Below, piece after piece: positions 25,475 to 33,345 of a DNA stretch of 38,270 bases (its first letter is position 1; each line of letters opens with the position of its first letter). Source of the stretch: Terriglobia bacterium. GTDB taxonomy: Bacteria > Acidobacteriota > Terriglobia > Bryobacterales > Bryobacteraceae. The notes beneath the pieces are model-generated. The model searched no databases. It was not told the DNA's origin and saw nothing but the letters and a program-made list of their open reading frames with translations. The position numbers and the translations under genes were made by a program. The DNA lies in NCBI GenBank assembly GCA_020073365.1, contig JAIQFL010000075.1, positions 1 through 38,270 on the forward strand, written 5' to 3'.

Positions 25475-27019
25475 TCACTTTGCTGGCGGCGGGGCGGAGC
25501 GGAAAAAGTCGATCGATTGGCGCACGTGTTTTACGCCCGCCTCGGCGTTCGATATCCCGTGGCCCTCGCCTTTATAGACAACCAGCCTGGCTGGGCTGCC
25601 TGACTTCTGCAGTGCCTCGTAGAACCTCAGATTCTCGTCGTAGCGTGTTTCGTCTTTATCCCCGATCACCAGCAGCAGCGGCGTCTTGATCCGGTCGGCC
25701 TGGTAGATCGGCGAGATGCGGCGGTAGAGGTCAAGCGAATCCGCGGGCGTGCGTCCACCGAGGAAGCCCGGAATCGTTTCGTCGCCGAGCGGGTGGCGCA
25801 TCTGGTAGTGACCGAGCCAATCGTAAACGCCGCCGTGAGCCACCGCGGCCCGAAATGCGCGGGTTTGGGTGAGCAACTGGCCGATGGCGCTCGCGCCGGT
25901 GCTGGTACTGTGCAGGAAAAGGCGGTCCGCATCGGCGACGCCGCGGCGAATGAGTTCGTTGACGCCGCTCATCACGTCGTCGGTCAGGACATCCAGCGGA
26001 TCGCGGTCTTTGGAAGCCCCGATATAGGCCTCGCCAAAAGCGTTTTCAGGGAAGCCATGCACGGCGCGGTGGTCGGGAAAGAAAACCGCGAAGCCTTCCT
26101 GCACGAACATGTAATTGCCGAGAACCGGGATATTGAGGTAGCGGTTGCGCCAGCCGGAATACGGATCGACGACCAGGGGAAAATGGTCACCCGTGGAAGG
26201 TTTGGCAAGGACTCCCACCAATTCCTCTCCATGCGCGTTGTGCCAGCGGACCACTTCCTGCGTTCCCGGATTCCATTCCGCCGCCTCCGGGTTGGGTTCC
26301 GCCAACACGCGGACGGCGCCCGAGCGATCGCGGATCCAGATCGTGCCAAAGTGCCGCTCATCGGTTTCCAACCACGCAAGCATGTCCTTGGCGGCGGCCA
26401 GTCCACCCTGCCATCGCAGAGCGGGCCCTTTTGAGACGACCTCGAAACGGCCATCCAGGTGTAGGCGCCCGACAGGTTCATCGGCGCCGTCTATGCCGAT
26501 CACCCACAGAGAACTGGAATCGGCTGCCCACTGAAACGCGCTTACCGGCATGCGCGAAACGGGTTTGGCGGCCGCGCCCGGTTCACCCGTGGCGAGCATG
26601 AGCAGGCTGGGGCCGGCCGGACGCTCCGCCCCCAAGTAGGCCACGCGTTTGCCATCGGGCGAATTCTTCTCGCTCGACCGCGCTGCTGCATCCTGCGGAG
26701 GAGGGGTGTGGTGGGCGTGCTTCGGTTTGGAGTTCGGCGCGGTCGAGACCTCCCACCACTGGGTGCCGACTTTGTACCAGAGGCGCGACCCATCCTGCGA
26801 GAATTCCAGGAGCCGCGGCGCAATCAGCCTCTGCATCTGGATTTCAGGCTGCGCCCCGCAGAAGACCGGGAGCAGGGTGAGCGTAAGAGCAAGCTTGCCG
26901 TAAGTCAATCGAAGCCATGGTAGCAGTTGACGAGCAGCGGGTTCCGTCACGGCGATTCTTGACCTATTCCGGACGAGTTTGCCGAACTTCGATTTGGAAG
27001 TGCTTGGACAGGATTTCAC
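25475..27019 (-). CDS. Exported S9-like prolyl oligopeptidase-family hydrolase
   Basis: A 514-codon frame. Residues about 38-56 (LTYGKLALTLTLLPVFCGAQ) form a signal peptide, so translation may really start at a TTG at 26908; the first ATG at 27019 would leave it internal. After a degenerate propeller region (60-270) comes an alpha/beta-hydrolase domain: PYSGWRNRYLN, FFPDHRAVHGFPENAFGEAY, the nucleophile Ser373 in HSTSTGASA, Asp456 in GDKDETR and His487 in GEGHGI. The nucleophile elbow is STSTG, not the usual GxSxG, but the triad is otherwise in place. Probably a periplasmic peptidase or esterase; substrate unknown. A methyltransferase remnant overlaps its 5' end. Confidence 0.8.
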   Translation of the reverse strand: MKSCPSTSKSKFGKLVRNRSRIAVTEPAARQLLPWLRLTYGKLALTLTLLPVFCGAQPEIQMQRLIAPRLLEFSQDGSRLWYKVGTQWWEVSTAPNSKPKHAHHTPPPQDAAARSSEKNSPDGKRVAYLGAERPAGPSLLMLATGEPGAAAKPVSRMPVSAFQWAADSSSLWVIGIDGADEPVGRLHLDGRFEVVSKGPALRWQGGLAAAKDMLAWLETDERHFGTIWIRDRSGAVRVLAEPNPEAAEWNPGTQEVVRWHNAHGEELVGVLAKPSTGDHFPLVVDPYSGWRNRYLNIPVLGNYMFVQEGFAVFFPDHRAVHGFPENAFGEAYIGASKDRDPLDVLTDDVMSGVNELIRRGVADADRLFLHSTSTGASAIGQLLTQTRAFRAAVAHGGVYDWLGHYQMRHPLGDETIPGFLGGRTPADSLDLYRRISPIYQADRIKTPLLLVIGDKDETRYDENLRFYEALQKSGSPARLVVYKGEGHGISNAEAGVKHVRQSIDFFRSAPPPAK

Positions 27020-27375
27020 GTGCTGGGCTCCATTGACATCGGAGACGGCGGGGCCAGCCGCCCGCCCGACCTGAGGGCCCGATAGAAGCCGGCCAGCATC
27101 GCATCGGAGTGCGTGAACTCGTGAAAGACATCGACGACGAGGATCGCGTCGAGGGACGATTCCTTCAGTCCGGGGTCGTCCGGCGCACCGCGAATGGTCT
27201 CAATCTGCGCGATCTTCTCCAGCTGCGCGCGGTCAGCGATCCTTTTCAAGCCGGCCTCATCGAGATCCTGGGCGAAAACCTTGCCGGCAGGCCCCACGCG
27301 CGGCGAGGCGAAACGTGAAATACCCGTCGCCCGCGCCCACATCGGCGACAGCGCTTCGTAGCCCGTCGCGGACGG
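27016..27375 (-). pseudogene. Class I SAM-methyltransferase remnant, frameshifted, both ends lost
   Basis: The minus strand first reads VRDGLRSAVADVGAGDGYF, holding the SAM-binding motif DVGAGDG, then at about 27300 the frame shifts by one base (an extra G). It continues as RVGPAGKVFAQDLDEAGLKR, then LDAILVVDVFHEFTHSDAML and FYRALRSGGRLA, the usual middle of UbiE-like methyltransferases. Similarity ends after GGRLA at about 27065, where a different sequence leads into the S9-type gene. Both termini are missing and it should not be functional. Confidence 0.7.
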
Positions 27376-27376
27376 G

Positions 27377-28189
27377 TTAGAATCGGCCTTCGAGAATCAC
27401 GCCGCCTTCGAGGATTCCCTTAAAGCCGCCCTTTGCTTCCTTGACGTCGTAGTTGTACTTGACCCCGCCGTCCGCTTCGACCGCAAGCGAAAGGCGTTGA
27501 TTGAAGTCGAACAGCTTGAGCCGGAGATTGGCGGCTGCGCCAGTGTTGAGGTCGGAAAAGCCGTCCTGCTTCATCCCGGCACCGACGAAGAAGTACGGTT
27601 TGATTTCCAGTCGGTTGGTTTCGATCAATCGGAACGGCAACTTGAGCTTGGCGTCGAGGGTGAACTTGCCGTCGTTCGTCATGCCCTTGTCGATGTCCAA
27701 TTGCAGAGGGGCGGGCAGGAAGACGGGCCAGACTAGTTTCTTGCTGAAGGTGAGCTTGAATGGCTGGTCCTTCTCCAGGGGACTGAAGGTGAACTTGCTT
27801 TCGAATTCGAAGGCCTCGGAGCTGACGGTGCGCGCTTGCGGGAACCGCTGGCTGGGAGGAATGAAGTCGGGGTTTGTGGGGCCGAATTGCTGCGAGATCA
27901 GACCGGGCGAGAAATTCGGCGAGGCAATGGACGTGACCCGGCGGCGGAGGTTCACTTCGGTGACGCCGTCGGCGACCTGGTACAGCTTGCCGAAAGTTCG
28001 CTCGCCGGCGATGCCGTCGACGCTGATTTTCGCCTTGGCCTGAAACTCGCGCAAGCGGGCTTCCGTTTTGGGACCGAAGATTCCGTCGGGTACGAGCGGG
28101 ATGGTGGGGCGGCGCATGTGGAAATTGAGGCCGGCCTGGAGTTCACTGACGTCGGTGCCGCTTGAGCCTTGGCTGAGCTGACTCGGCAT
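27377..28189 (-). CDS. Peptidoglycan-binding-like domain protein with beta-rich C-terminus
   Basis: A 270-residue protein starting MPSQLSQGSSGTDVSELQAG. Residues about 7-70 are a PG_binding_1-type domain (SSGTDVSELQAGLNF, DGIFGPKTEARLREFQ, VDGIAGERTFGKLY). The remaining 190 residues are rich in alternating hydrophobic strands (FKLTFSKKLVWPVFLPAP, LEIKPYFFVGAGMKQDG, LRLKLFDFNQRLSLAVEADG), suggesting an outer-membrane barrel or beta-sandwich. No signal peptide is visible, which is odd for such a protein; export by another route, or a missed upstream exon-like start, cannot be excluded. AGGAG lies a few bases upstream of the ATG. Function not assignable. Confidence 0.78.
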   Translation of the reverse strand: MPSQLSQGSSGTDVSELQAGLNFHMRRPTIPLVPDGIFGPKTEARLREFQAKAKISVDGIAGERTFGKLYQVADGVTEVNLRRRVTSIASPNFSPGLISQQFGPTNPDFIPPSQRFPQARTVSSEAFEFESKFTFSPLEKDQPFKLTFSKKLVWPVFLPAPLQLDIDKGMTNDGKFTLDAKLKLPFRLIETNRLEIKPYFFVGAGMKQDGFSDLNTGAAANLRLKLFDFNQRLSLAVEADGGVKYNYDVKEAKGGFKGILEGGVILEGRF

Positions 28190-28271
28190 AGGGTTCGATC
28201 TCCTTTCTCACTAAAGATCTCAACCAAAATGACAGGAGGAGTCTAGCTTAGAACGGTATCTGATGCAAGCA

Positions 28272-28299
28272 TCGTCAGTCTACATGTCGTCAGTCTACA
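28272..28299. repeat. Two 13 bp direct repeats upstream of the PG-binding gene
   Basis: TCGTCAGTCTACA occurs at 28272-28284 and 28287-28299, exact copies with a 15 bp period, about 85-110 bp upstream of the divergent start at 28189. Possibly a regulator site or slippage product. Confidence 0.5.
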
Positions 28300-28328
28300 A
28301 CTGGACGACGCTCCTCGTCCTTCGACAT

Positions 28329-28356
28329 TGTATGTGCGTAGTATGGCGCACATACA
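28329..28356. promoter_or_regulatory. Perfect 10 bp inverted repeat
   Basis: TGTATGTGCG (28329-28338) and CGCACATACA (28347-28356) are exact complements around an 8 bp loop. It lies 140 bp upstream of the PG-binding gene and just before repeat block A. It could be an operator or a stem-loop; no U-tract follows. Confidence 0.5.
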
Positions 28357-28441
28357 GATAGAATGCAATAGTTCTGTTGGTGCGTTTCGAATCGCCGCCG
28401 ACCCAGCACGATGCGCAGCCGGCGGTTTCGGTTCGGCGGGC

Positions 28442-28879
28442 GCCCTTTCCCGCCCCCCGACGCTTCCAAACTTCCCTGCGCGCGCGCGGAGGTTCTCGCG
28501 AGAACCTCGCGAGAGCGTCACGAAAGCGCCCAACGCACGGTTTGACGGGCCTTGCGCGCGTTTCGCGACCATGTTTCTGCGATGAAAAAGATGAGACAAG
28601 GTGAGACACTTTTGGGGGTTTTGGCAAATCCGCTAGCGGGCTGGCCGGAGCCCCAAAGTCGGCCCGGCGACGTCTCGAACGTCTCCGGACGGGAGGAGTT
28701 GGCACTCCTCACGAACTGGTCATTACTCCGCGAGCATTCCAAGGCAAACGGCACCCGCGGCGTGATCGTCGCCGTGCGATCCGTGCACCGCGCCTCGTTG
28801 CGGCGCGAAGACGTCGGGGGACGAAGTGCCAGGCGCCGGGGATGGCGAACGGGCGATGACGGTTGCATGGCGGCAAAGC
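28442..28879 (+). repeat. ~430 bp dispersed repeat, copy A
   Basis: This block matches 30628-31062 in the same orientation over most of its length, with small indels. Shared landmarks are the GC-rich inverted repeat near the start, GACGGGCCTTGCGCGCG, CATGTTTCTGCGATGAAAAA, GAGACACTTTTGGGGGTT, ACGTCTCCGGACGGGAGGAG-like text around 28680-28700, and CTCCGCGAGCATTCCAAGGC. Copy A carries a perfect 20 bp palindrome, GAGGTTCTCGCGAGAACCTC, at 28489-28508. Open frames inside (for instance minus 28518-28934) differ between copies by frame-breaking indels, so I regard it as non-coding. Confidence 0.8.
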
Positions 28880-29089
28880 ATCGGGCCGCGGACGGCGGAA
28901 GGGCTGCAGCGCTCTCGATCGCCGCAAGCCTCACAAAGCTTTTGGGATCGTAGTGGGGGCGCTCAATTGTAGATTGGCACCTTGTGGTACGCGCAGTCCC
29001 TCACGCTCCTGCCGGCGCCTGTCGTAAATCAGGGTCCTGGTGATGTTGCTCACGCCCGAATCGGCGGCGGCACGAGCGGAACATTATTA

Positions 29090-30100
29090 TCAAGGCAAAG
29101 AAGCGTATGGAGGGGCCTCCTCCCCGGTGCCTCGTACTTCTGGCGCGCGCGTGTGCGCGTCCTCCGTCCGCTGGAACTGCTCCTGGAGTCTCGCGAGCGT
29201 GTGGAACTCGTATTCCACACGTTCCAACTCGCGCTGTTTCCGTTCAATGACGCCAACGAGCCGCCGTGACCATAGGAGTGGCTCTGCGGCTACCGACAAT
29301 GATCCCGCGCAGAAAGGAAGCACAACGCTAAGCATTGCGAACACCGGCAGGGCAATCGCTACATAAGGATTAGGAACGGAACGAAGAATAGCCAGCGTCA
29401 GCAGGAGTAGCACGACGGCTGCCGAGCTCCCGGTTGCAATTCGGGACAGAAGACGTGACGGCTTGCGTGTGGACCCGACGAAGGCGGCTATGATCGCGCG
29501 AAAAAAGTAAAACTCCCCTAGAGATATTCCAAGCGATACTGCCGCCGAGAGCCACGGCGCGAATGAAATCCACGATTGAAGCACGAAGAATTGCCCAACG
29601 GCAGAGAGCAGGACAGCTCCCACAGCGCCTACAGATAGCATTCTCCCGGCTTGATATTCGTGCTCGATCACAAAAGGCTCTCCGCTTTTCAAACCACCGG
29701 GTTCATGCCTGTACGCGTATTCCATTGAGAACTGCTCTCGTAGATGCATCAACTCTTCATGAATGAACGCCCGTCGTCTATCTGCGAGCGCGACCGCTCC
29801 GAAGAGAGACGCTTCGTACCCCGGTTTCGTCGCGGCGAATGACACAACAGTTTGAAAATTCGGCCGATAATCTAAACTCTCCCGTCGTCGAGGTCCTCTC
29901 TTGACGACGTAAAGGGTTGGCAGGCCGGCAGCCAAAATGACGATCAAAACCACAACTTCTCTGCTAACCTGTGCGGCGGCTCGGTTCAGCACAACGCTGT
30001 TGACGACCCCATACGACAGGGAGAACAGGAAGATGCAGGCATATAGGAGCAGCCTTGTGGGCCGATCTTTCGTATATAGTGCGAGAAGTTCGTCAACCAT
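29090..30100 (-). CDS. Multi-pass membrane protein of unknown function
   Basis: A 336-residue protein that I do not recognise. It has about six membrane segments: near residues 17-40, 48-66, 152-172, 176-200, 225-243 and 248-275. A soluble stretch at 68-150 lies between the second and third, and a charged coiled-coil tail (RKQRELERVEYEFHTLARLQEQF) at about 290-315. There is a plausible ribosome-binding site (AAGGTG) eight bases before the ATG. It follows the small membrane ORF at 30107-30247 by six bases, so the two may be one unit. The pair is enclosed by the two copies of the ~430 bp repeat, which suggests it arrived as accessory DNA. Confidence 0.7.
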   Translation of the reverse strand: MVDELLALYTKDRPTRLLLYACIFLFSLSYGVVNSVVLNRAAAQVSREVVVLIVILAAGLPTLYVVKRGPRRRESLDYRPNFQTVVSFAATKPGYEASLFGAVALADRRRAFIHEELMHLREQFSMEYAYRHEPGGLKSGEPFVIEHEYQAGRMLSVGAVGAVLLSAVGQFFVLQSWISFAPWLSAAVSLGISLGEFYFFRAIIAAFVGSTRKPSRLLSRIATGSSAAVVLLLLTLAILRSVPNPYVAIALPVFAMLSVVLPFCAGSLSVAAEPLLWSRRLVGVIERKQRELERVEYEFHTLARLQEQFQRTEDAHTRAPEVRGTGEEAPPYASLP

Positions 30101-30106
30101 GGCCGC

Positions 30107-30247
30107 TCACCTTTTTCGAAGGAAAAGAAAAACAAACAACTTTACAATCAGGTCCGCTGCGAACAGAACATGGACCCCGAGGTAGCCCCAATAGTGGACT
30201 TCTTCGATACGAGCAGACTTGTCGCGTGGATACCCGGCCTTCTCCAT
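30107..30247 (-). CDS. Small membrane protein, possibly 5' truncated
   Basis: A 46-residue ORF starting MEKAGYPRDKSARIEEVHYW with one hydrophobic segment (YLGVHVLFAADLIVKLFVFLFL) and a basic end (RKR). The frame continues upstream as TYLILHE into a recombinase fragment, so the true start may be a TTG just upstream or may have been lost at that junction. It ends six bases before the multi-pass membrane gene and is probably translated with it. Not recognised. Confidence 0.45.
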   Translation of the reverse strand: MEKAGYPRDKSARIEEVHYWGYLGVHVLFAADLIVKLFVFLFLRKR

Positions 30248-30254
30248 TTCGTGC

Positions 30255-30475
30255 AAAATCAAATATGTGCTTGTGGTCAAGAAGCTCCTGAACGGATTCA
30301 ATCGCTTCGTCGGCATCGAGCAAAAGGGTGGCCGTGGTCGCCCGGAGCGAATGCGGCGAGTATATGCACTGTTTCACCTTTTTCCGGACGGAAGTTCCAC
30401 CTCTTGAACGGCGCCGGGGAGTCGTTCCAAATACGCCATGAGTAGCCGGTTCATGGACCGTTCCGTCATGCGCCG
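30255..30475 (-). pseudogene. C-terminal tyrosine recombinase fragment
   Basis: The minus strand reads RMTERSMNRLLMAYLERLPG then, after losing one A in an A-run at about 30375, continues in another frame as VKQCIYSPHSLRATTATLLL and VQELLDHKHI. The motifs HSLRATTATLLLDA and VQELLxHKHI are the His-x-x-Arg and second His regions of a tyrosine recombinase. The fragment ends just before the catalytic tyrosine and runs straight into the small membrane ORF. Everything N-terminal is missing. It is a relic unrelated in frame to the complete recombinases at 31152-33345. Confidence 0.7.
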
Positions 30476-30627
30476 GCCGGCCAGGTGCTCACCTTTGGAA
30501 CTGCCTGGCCAATGCGCAGCATCAGCCAGAGCCAAATAGCAGAGGGCACGGCGACCTTGATCCATCGGGGCCAGTCAGCAGCAAACAGCAGTCCGCGAGT
30601 CTCAGGTTGGTTTCCAAGTCCCCCTGT

Positions 30628-31062
30628 CCCCCTTTCCCCCTCCCCGGCGTTTTCAAACTCCCCTACGCGCGCGCGAGGCCTCGCGAGAGCCTCACGAAAG
30701 CACCGAACGCACGGTTTTGACGGGCCTTGCGCGCGTTCGCGGCCATGTTTCTGCGATGAAAAAGGTGAGACAAAGTGAGACACTTTTGGGGGTTCTGCAA
30801 ATCCGCTCGCGGGCTGGCCGGAGCCCCCAACTCGGCCCGGCTACGTCTCCAGTGGCTGCGAACGTCTCCGGACGGGAGGAGTTGGCACTCCTCACGAACG
30901 GGACATTACTCCGCGAGCATTCCAAGGCAACGACGCCGACGGCGTGATCGTCGCCGGGCGATCCGAGCACGTCGCCTCGTTTGAGGGCGAAGACGCGTCG
31001 CGGGACGCGCTGCCAGGCGCCGGGATGGCGAACGGGCGATGCCGCCTGCATGGCGGCAAGAT
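30628..31062 (+). repeat. ~430 bp dispersed repeat, copy B
   Basis: Second copy of the block at 28442-28879, same orientation. At the position of copy A's perfect palindrome it has the near-palindrome GAGGCCTCGCGAGAGCCTC (30675-30693), so the two copies differ in sequence but both keep a hairpin there. It ends about 65 bp before the left end of the recombinase-primase element. Confidence 0.8.
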
Positions 31063-31136
31063 TTGCGCAAACGAGATTTATGCACGCCACAGATAGCAAG
31101 CCCATGTCCAGGCAGGTTTCCGGTAACCCCACATAT

Positions 31137-31148
31137 CCGGCCAATCTC
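31137..31148 (+). repeat. Left terminal inverted repeat and flanking direct repeat of the recombinase-primase element
   Basis: CCGGCCAATCTC at 31137-31148 is the exact reverse complement of GAGATTGGCCGG at 34965-34976. It lies three bases beyond the stop codon of the last recombinase gene. The 9-mer CCACATATC at 31129-31137 abuts it and recurs at 34984-34992 beyond the other end. Confidence 0.7.
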
Positions 31149-31151
31149 TGC

Positions 31152-32302
31152 TCATTTTCCAGGTGGATCGAGTTTGCGAACTTCCGACAGGATTTTGGTG
31201 AGGCGGTTGGAGAGGTGGTCGAGGCAGCGGCGCGGAGCGCCGTCCGGCAAGGTGCGCCGGAACATCTCGACTAGGTGTTGAGTGGCGCGCAAGGAGTCCA
31301 CCACTCCGTCCAAACCGGCGTGGGCTGAGACAACCTGTGCTCTCGGCTGAGGTGCGAGATGGCGGGGTTCGGAGCGGGCCGCATGGAACTCGCGTTGCAG
31401 ATCAGTCAAAGCGATATCGAGGTACAACATGGTCATCTCGGGCGAAGCGTGCCCGAGTAACTTCATGATGGAAAGGAACTCTACCCCGGAGCGAAGCATC
31501 TCGCTGGTATAGGTGTGACGGAGTTGGTGGGGGACGATGCGTTTAGCGATGTCTGCCTCGGCACATACGGAATGGAGGTATCTGCGGAGTTGGCGTATCA
31601 GGGCTTCCCGGGTGCTCGAACGAGCCAGCAAGCGGCCATCAGCGGGCAATGGATCCAAGGAGCGGAAGAAGCGGAGACGCTGGACCAATTCACACACGAA
31701 AGAGTCTACGGGGACCATCCGCTCTGTCTTCAACTTGCCGAGTGGCACATGAATCGCCCATTGATCCGTGCCGGAGGCGTGGAGGCAATCGAAGGAAAGG
31801 TCGGCGGCTTCACCAATTCGCATGCCGGTGTGACGGAGCAATAGGAAGACGTTGGCGCACAGATCGTTGCGGCGCAGCAGTTCTTGCTGGAGGAGTTGAT
31901 CCTGCTGCATGGAGAGGGCGCGGGGCAATCGTCGCGGAGGGCGGGGAACATCTTGGCGACGGAGGAGTTGGGCGAGTTCGGGAAGCTGCGCGCTGGAAGC
32001 CAGTTCGGCGAGAATGCCCCGTAGGAATATGAGTCGACTGATGTAGGTTAGGTTACCGGCGCCAGCGGGGGAACGCGGGAGCGCAGCTTGGCCATCCAGC
32101 CGAGGATGTGCGGATCGCGGCGCAACTGATTGAGAGCAACAATCTCGGGATGATCGGCGCCGAGATAGATGAGAAAGTTGCGGGCCGTGCCACGATAGAG
32201 ACGAGTCGACTCGGGGGCCAGTGCGGCACCAAGAGAGTCGACCGCGCCTGCGAACAGGTGGGCCAAGGGATGGTGTAGCGGAGCCTGGCGCGAAAGGTTC
32301 AT
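31152..32302 (-). pseudogene. Tyrosine recombinase 2 of the element, broken by a 5 bp duplication
   Basis: The gene starts at 32302 (MNLSRQAPLHHPLAHLFAG), inside the stop of recombinase 1. After 84 codons (LRSRVPPLAPVT) it meets a TAA created by tandem TAGGT TAGGT on the plus strand (32044-32053). Removing one 5-mer restores a continuous 381-residue protein: YISRLIFLRGILAELASSAQ and on to the stop at 31152. The C-terminal catalytic domain is well preserved: HTGMRIGEAADL, LKTERMVPV, HQLRHTYTSEML and LLGHASPEMTMLYLDI with Tyr. Unusually it has a 100-residue extension after the tyrosine. The recency of the lesion is suggested by the otherwise clean frame. Confidence 0.82.
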
Positions 32303-33345
32303 GATGGCATCACCGGGATCGGCCGGATGTGCTGAGCGACGGCGCGGGCATACTGCTGGTAGACTTCGAGCGGAGTAACGTGCACGTAAATGAGGGTGGT
32401 CTGAATGTGGGCGTGCCCCATGAGCCGCATGAGCGCCGGCAGGCTGACGCCGCCGCGCAGCATATCCGAGGCGAAGGTGTGACGGAAGCGATGCGGGTTG
32501 GCGAGTATCACGCCGGTGGTCTGGCGGTGATAGCGGAACAGGGAGCGGAAGCCCGCCGGCGTCATGCGGGCTCCACGGGCTGGGCCCTTGAGAGAGACAA
32601 ATAGAGGGGCCGTTGGGGCATCGGGCCGCTCCAGCCGCAGATAGTGATCCAACAGTTGGACGGCTTCTGGAGCCAGGGGCAGCAAGCGCGGCTTATTGCC
32701 CTTGCCGGGCACGCGGATCTGCGCCTCCGGCAAGAGCAGGTCATCCCGGTTGAGATCTCTCACTTCTTGCGACCGCAGGCCCTGCAAGAGCATCAAGCCC
32801 ACGATGGCCAGGTCGCGTGAGGTATGGAAGCTGGACCAGAATCGCGCCACCTCGTCTACGGACAGCGGCACGATGGTCCGTTTGGGCTCTCTCACCCGGA
32901 GGCGGCTCACCGCGGGGGCCGGTCTGCCGAGACCCATGGGCGCACGCCGCCAGTAGCTCACCTGCAGCCCCGGAGCAATCTGACTGGGAGCGCCCGGGAA
33001 GGTGGCGCGCAAGGCGCGGTCAGCGACGGCCACGCGTTGATTGATGGTGGAACCGCAGAAGGCTGGTTCTTGTGCGGACTGAAAGCGCACGTAGTCCAGT
33101 AAGGTGGACTCGGTGAGTGCCTCTGGCACAATCACATCGGTGTGATGAACGCTTTCCCACCATCGGATGAAGTGCAGCAAGTGCTGGGCATAGCTTCGGA
33201 GCGTGAGGTCCGCGACACGGCGGAGGCATTCGAAATCCAGATAGCGGTTGACCCATTCGACCTCGCGGCCGGTGGTCTGCTCGACGACGCGGAACGGGCT
33301 ACGTGCGGGATTAGGGGTGGGTTGGTGAACGACTCGGAATTTCAT
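32299..33345 (-). CDS. Tyrosine recombinase 1 of the element
   Basis: A 348-residue recombinase starting at 33345 (MKFRVVHQPTPNPARSPFRV), whose ATG overlaps the primase stop. The SAM-like core-binding domain spans about 40-140 (LRSYAQHLLHFIRWWESVH and following). The catalytic domain is complete: Arg in LQGLRSQEVRDL, Lys in GKGNKPRLLPL, HRFRHTFASDML, and LMGHAHIQTTLIYVHV with the nucleophilic Tyr. It is the only fully intact recombinase of the element and would be expected to act with recombinase 2 as a pair on the two ends. An open frame extends upstream to 33444, but the overlap arrangement fixes the start. Confidence 0.9.
   Translation of the reverse strand: MKFRVVHQPTPNPARSPFRVVEQTTGREVEWVNRYLDFECLRRVADLTLRSYAQHLLHFIRWWESVHHTDVIVPEALTESTLLDYVRFQSAQEPAFCGSTINQRVAVADRALRATFPGAPSQIAPGLQVSYWRRAPMGLGRPAPAVSRLRVREPKRTIVPLSVDEVARFWSSFHTSRDLAIVGLMLLQGLRSQEVRDLNRDDLLLPEAQIRVPGKGNKPRLLPLAPEAVQLLDHYLRLERPDAPTAPLFVSLKGPARGARMTPAGFRSLFRYHRQTTGVILANPHRFRHTFASDMLRGGVSLPALMRLMGHAHIQTTLIYVHVTPLEVYQQYARAVAQHIRPIPVMPS

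Noticed and set aside
28518..28934. Open frames inside repeat copy A (and 30692-31144 inside copy B)
   Set aside because: The two copies have frame-breaking indels relative to each other and share the reading frame only in patches, so conservation is at the DNA level, not protein level.
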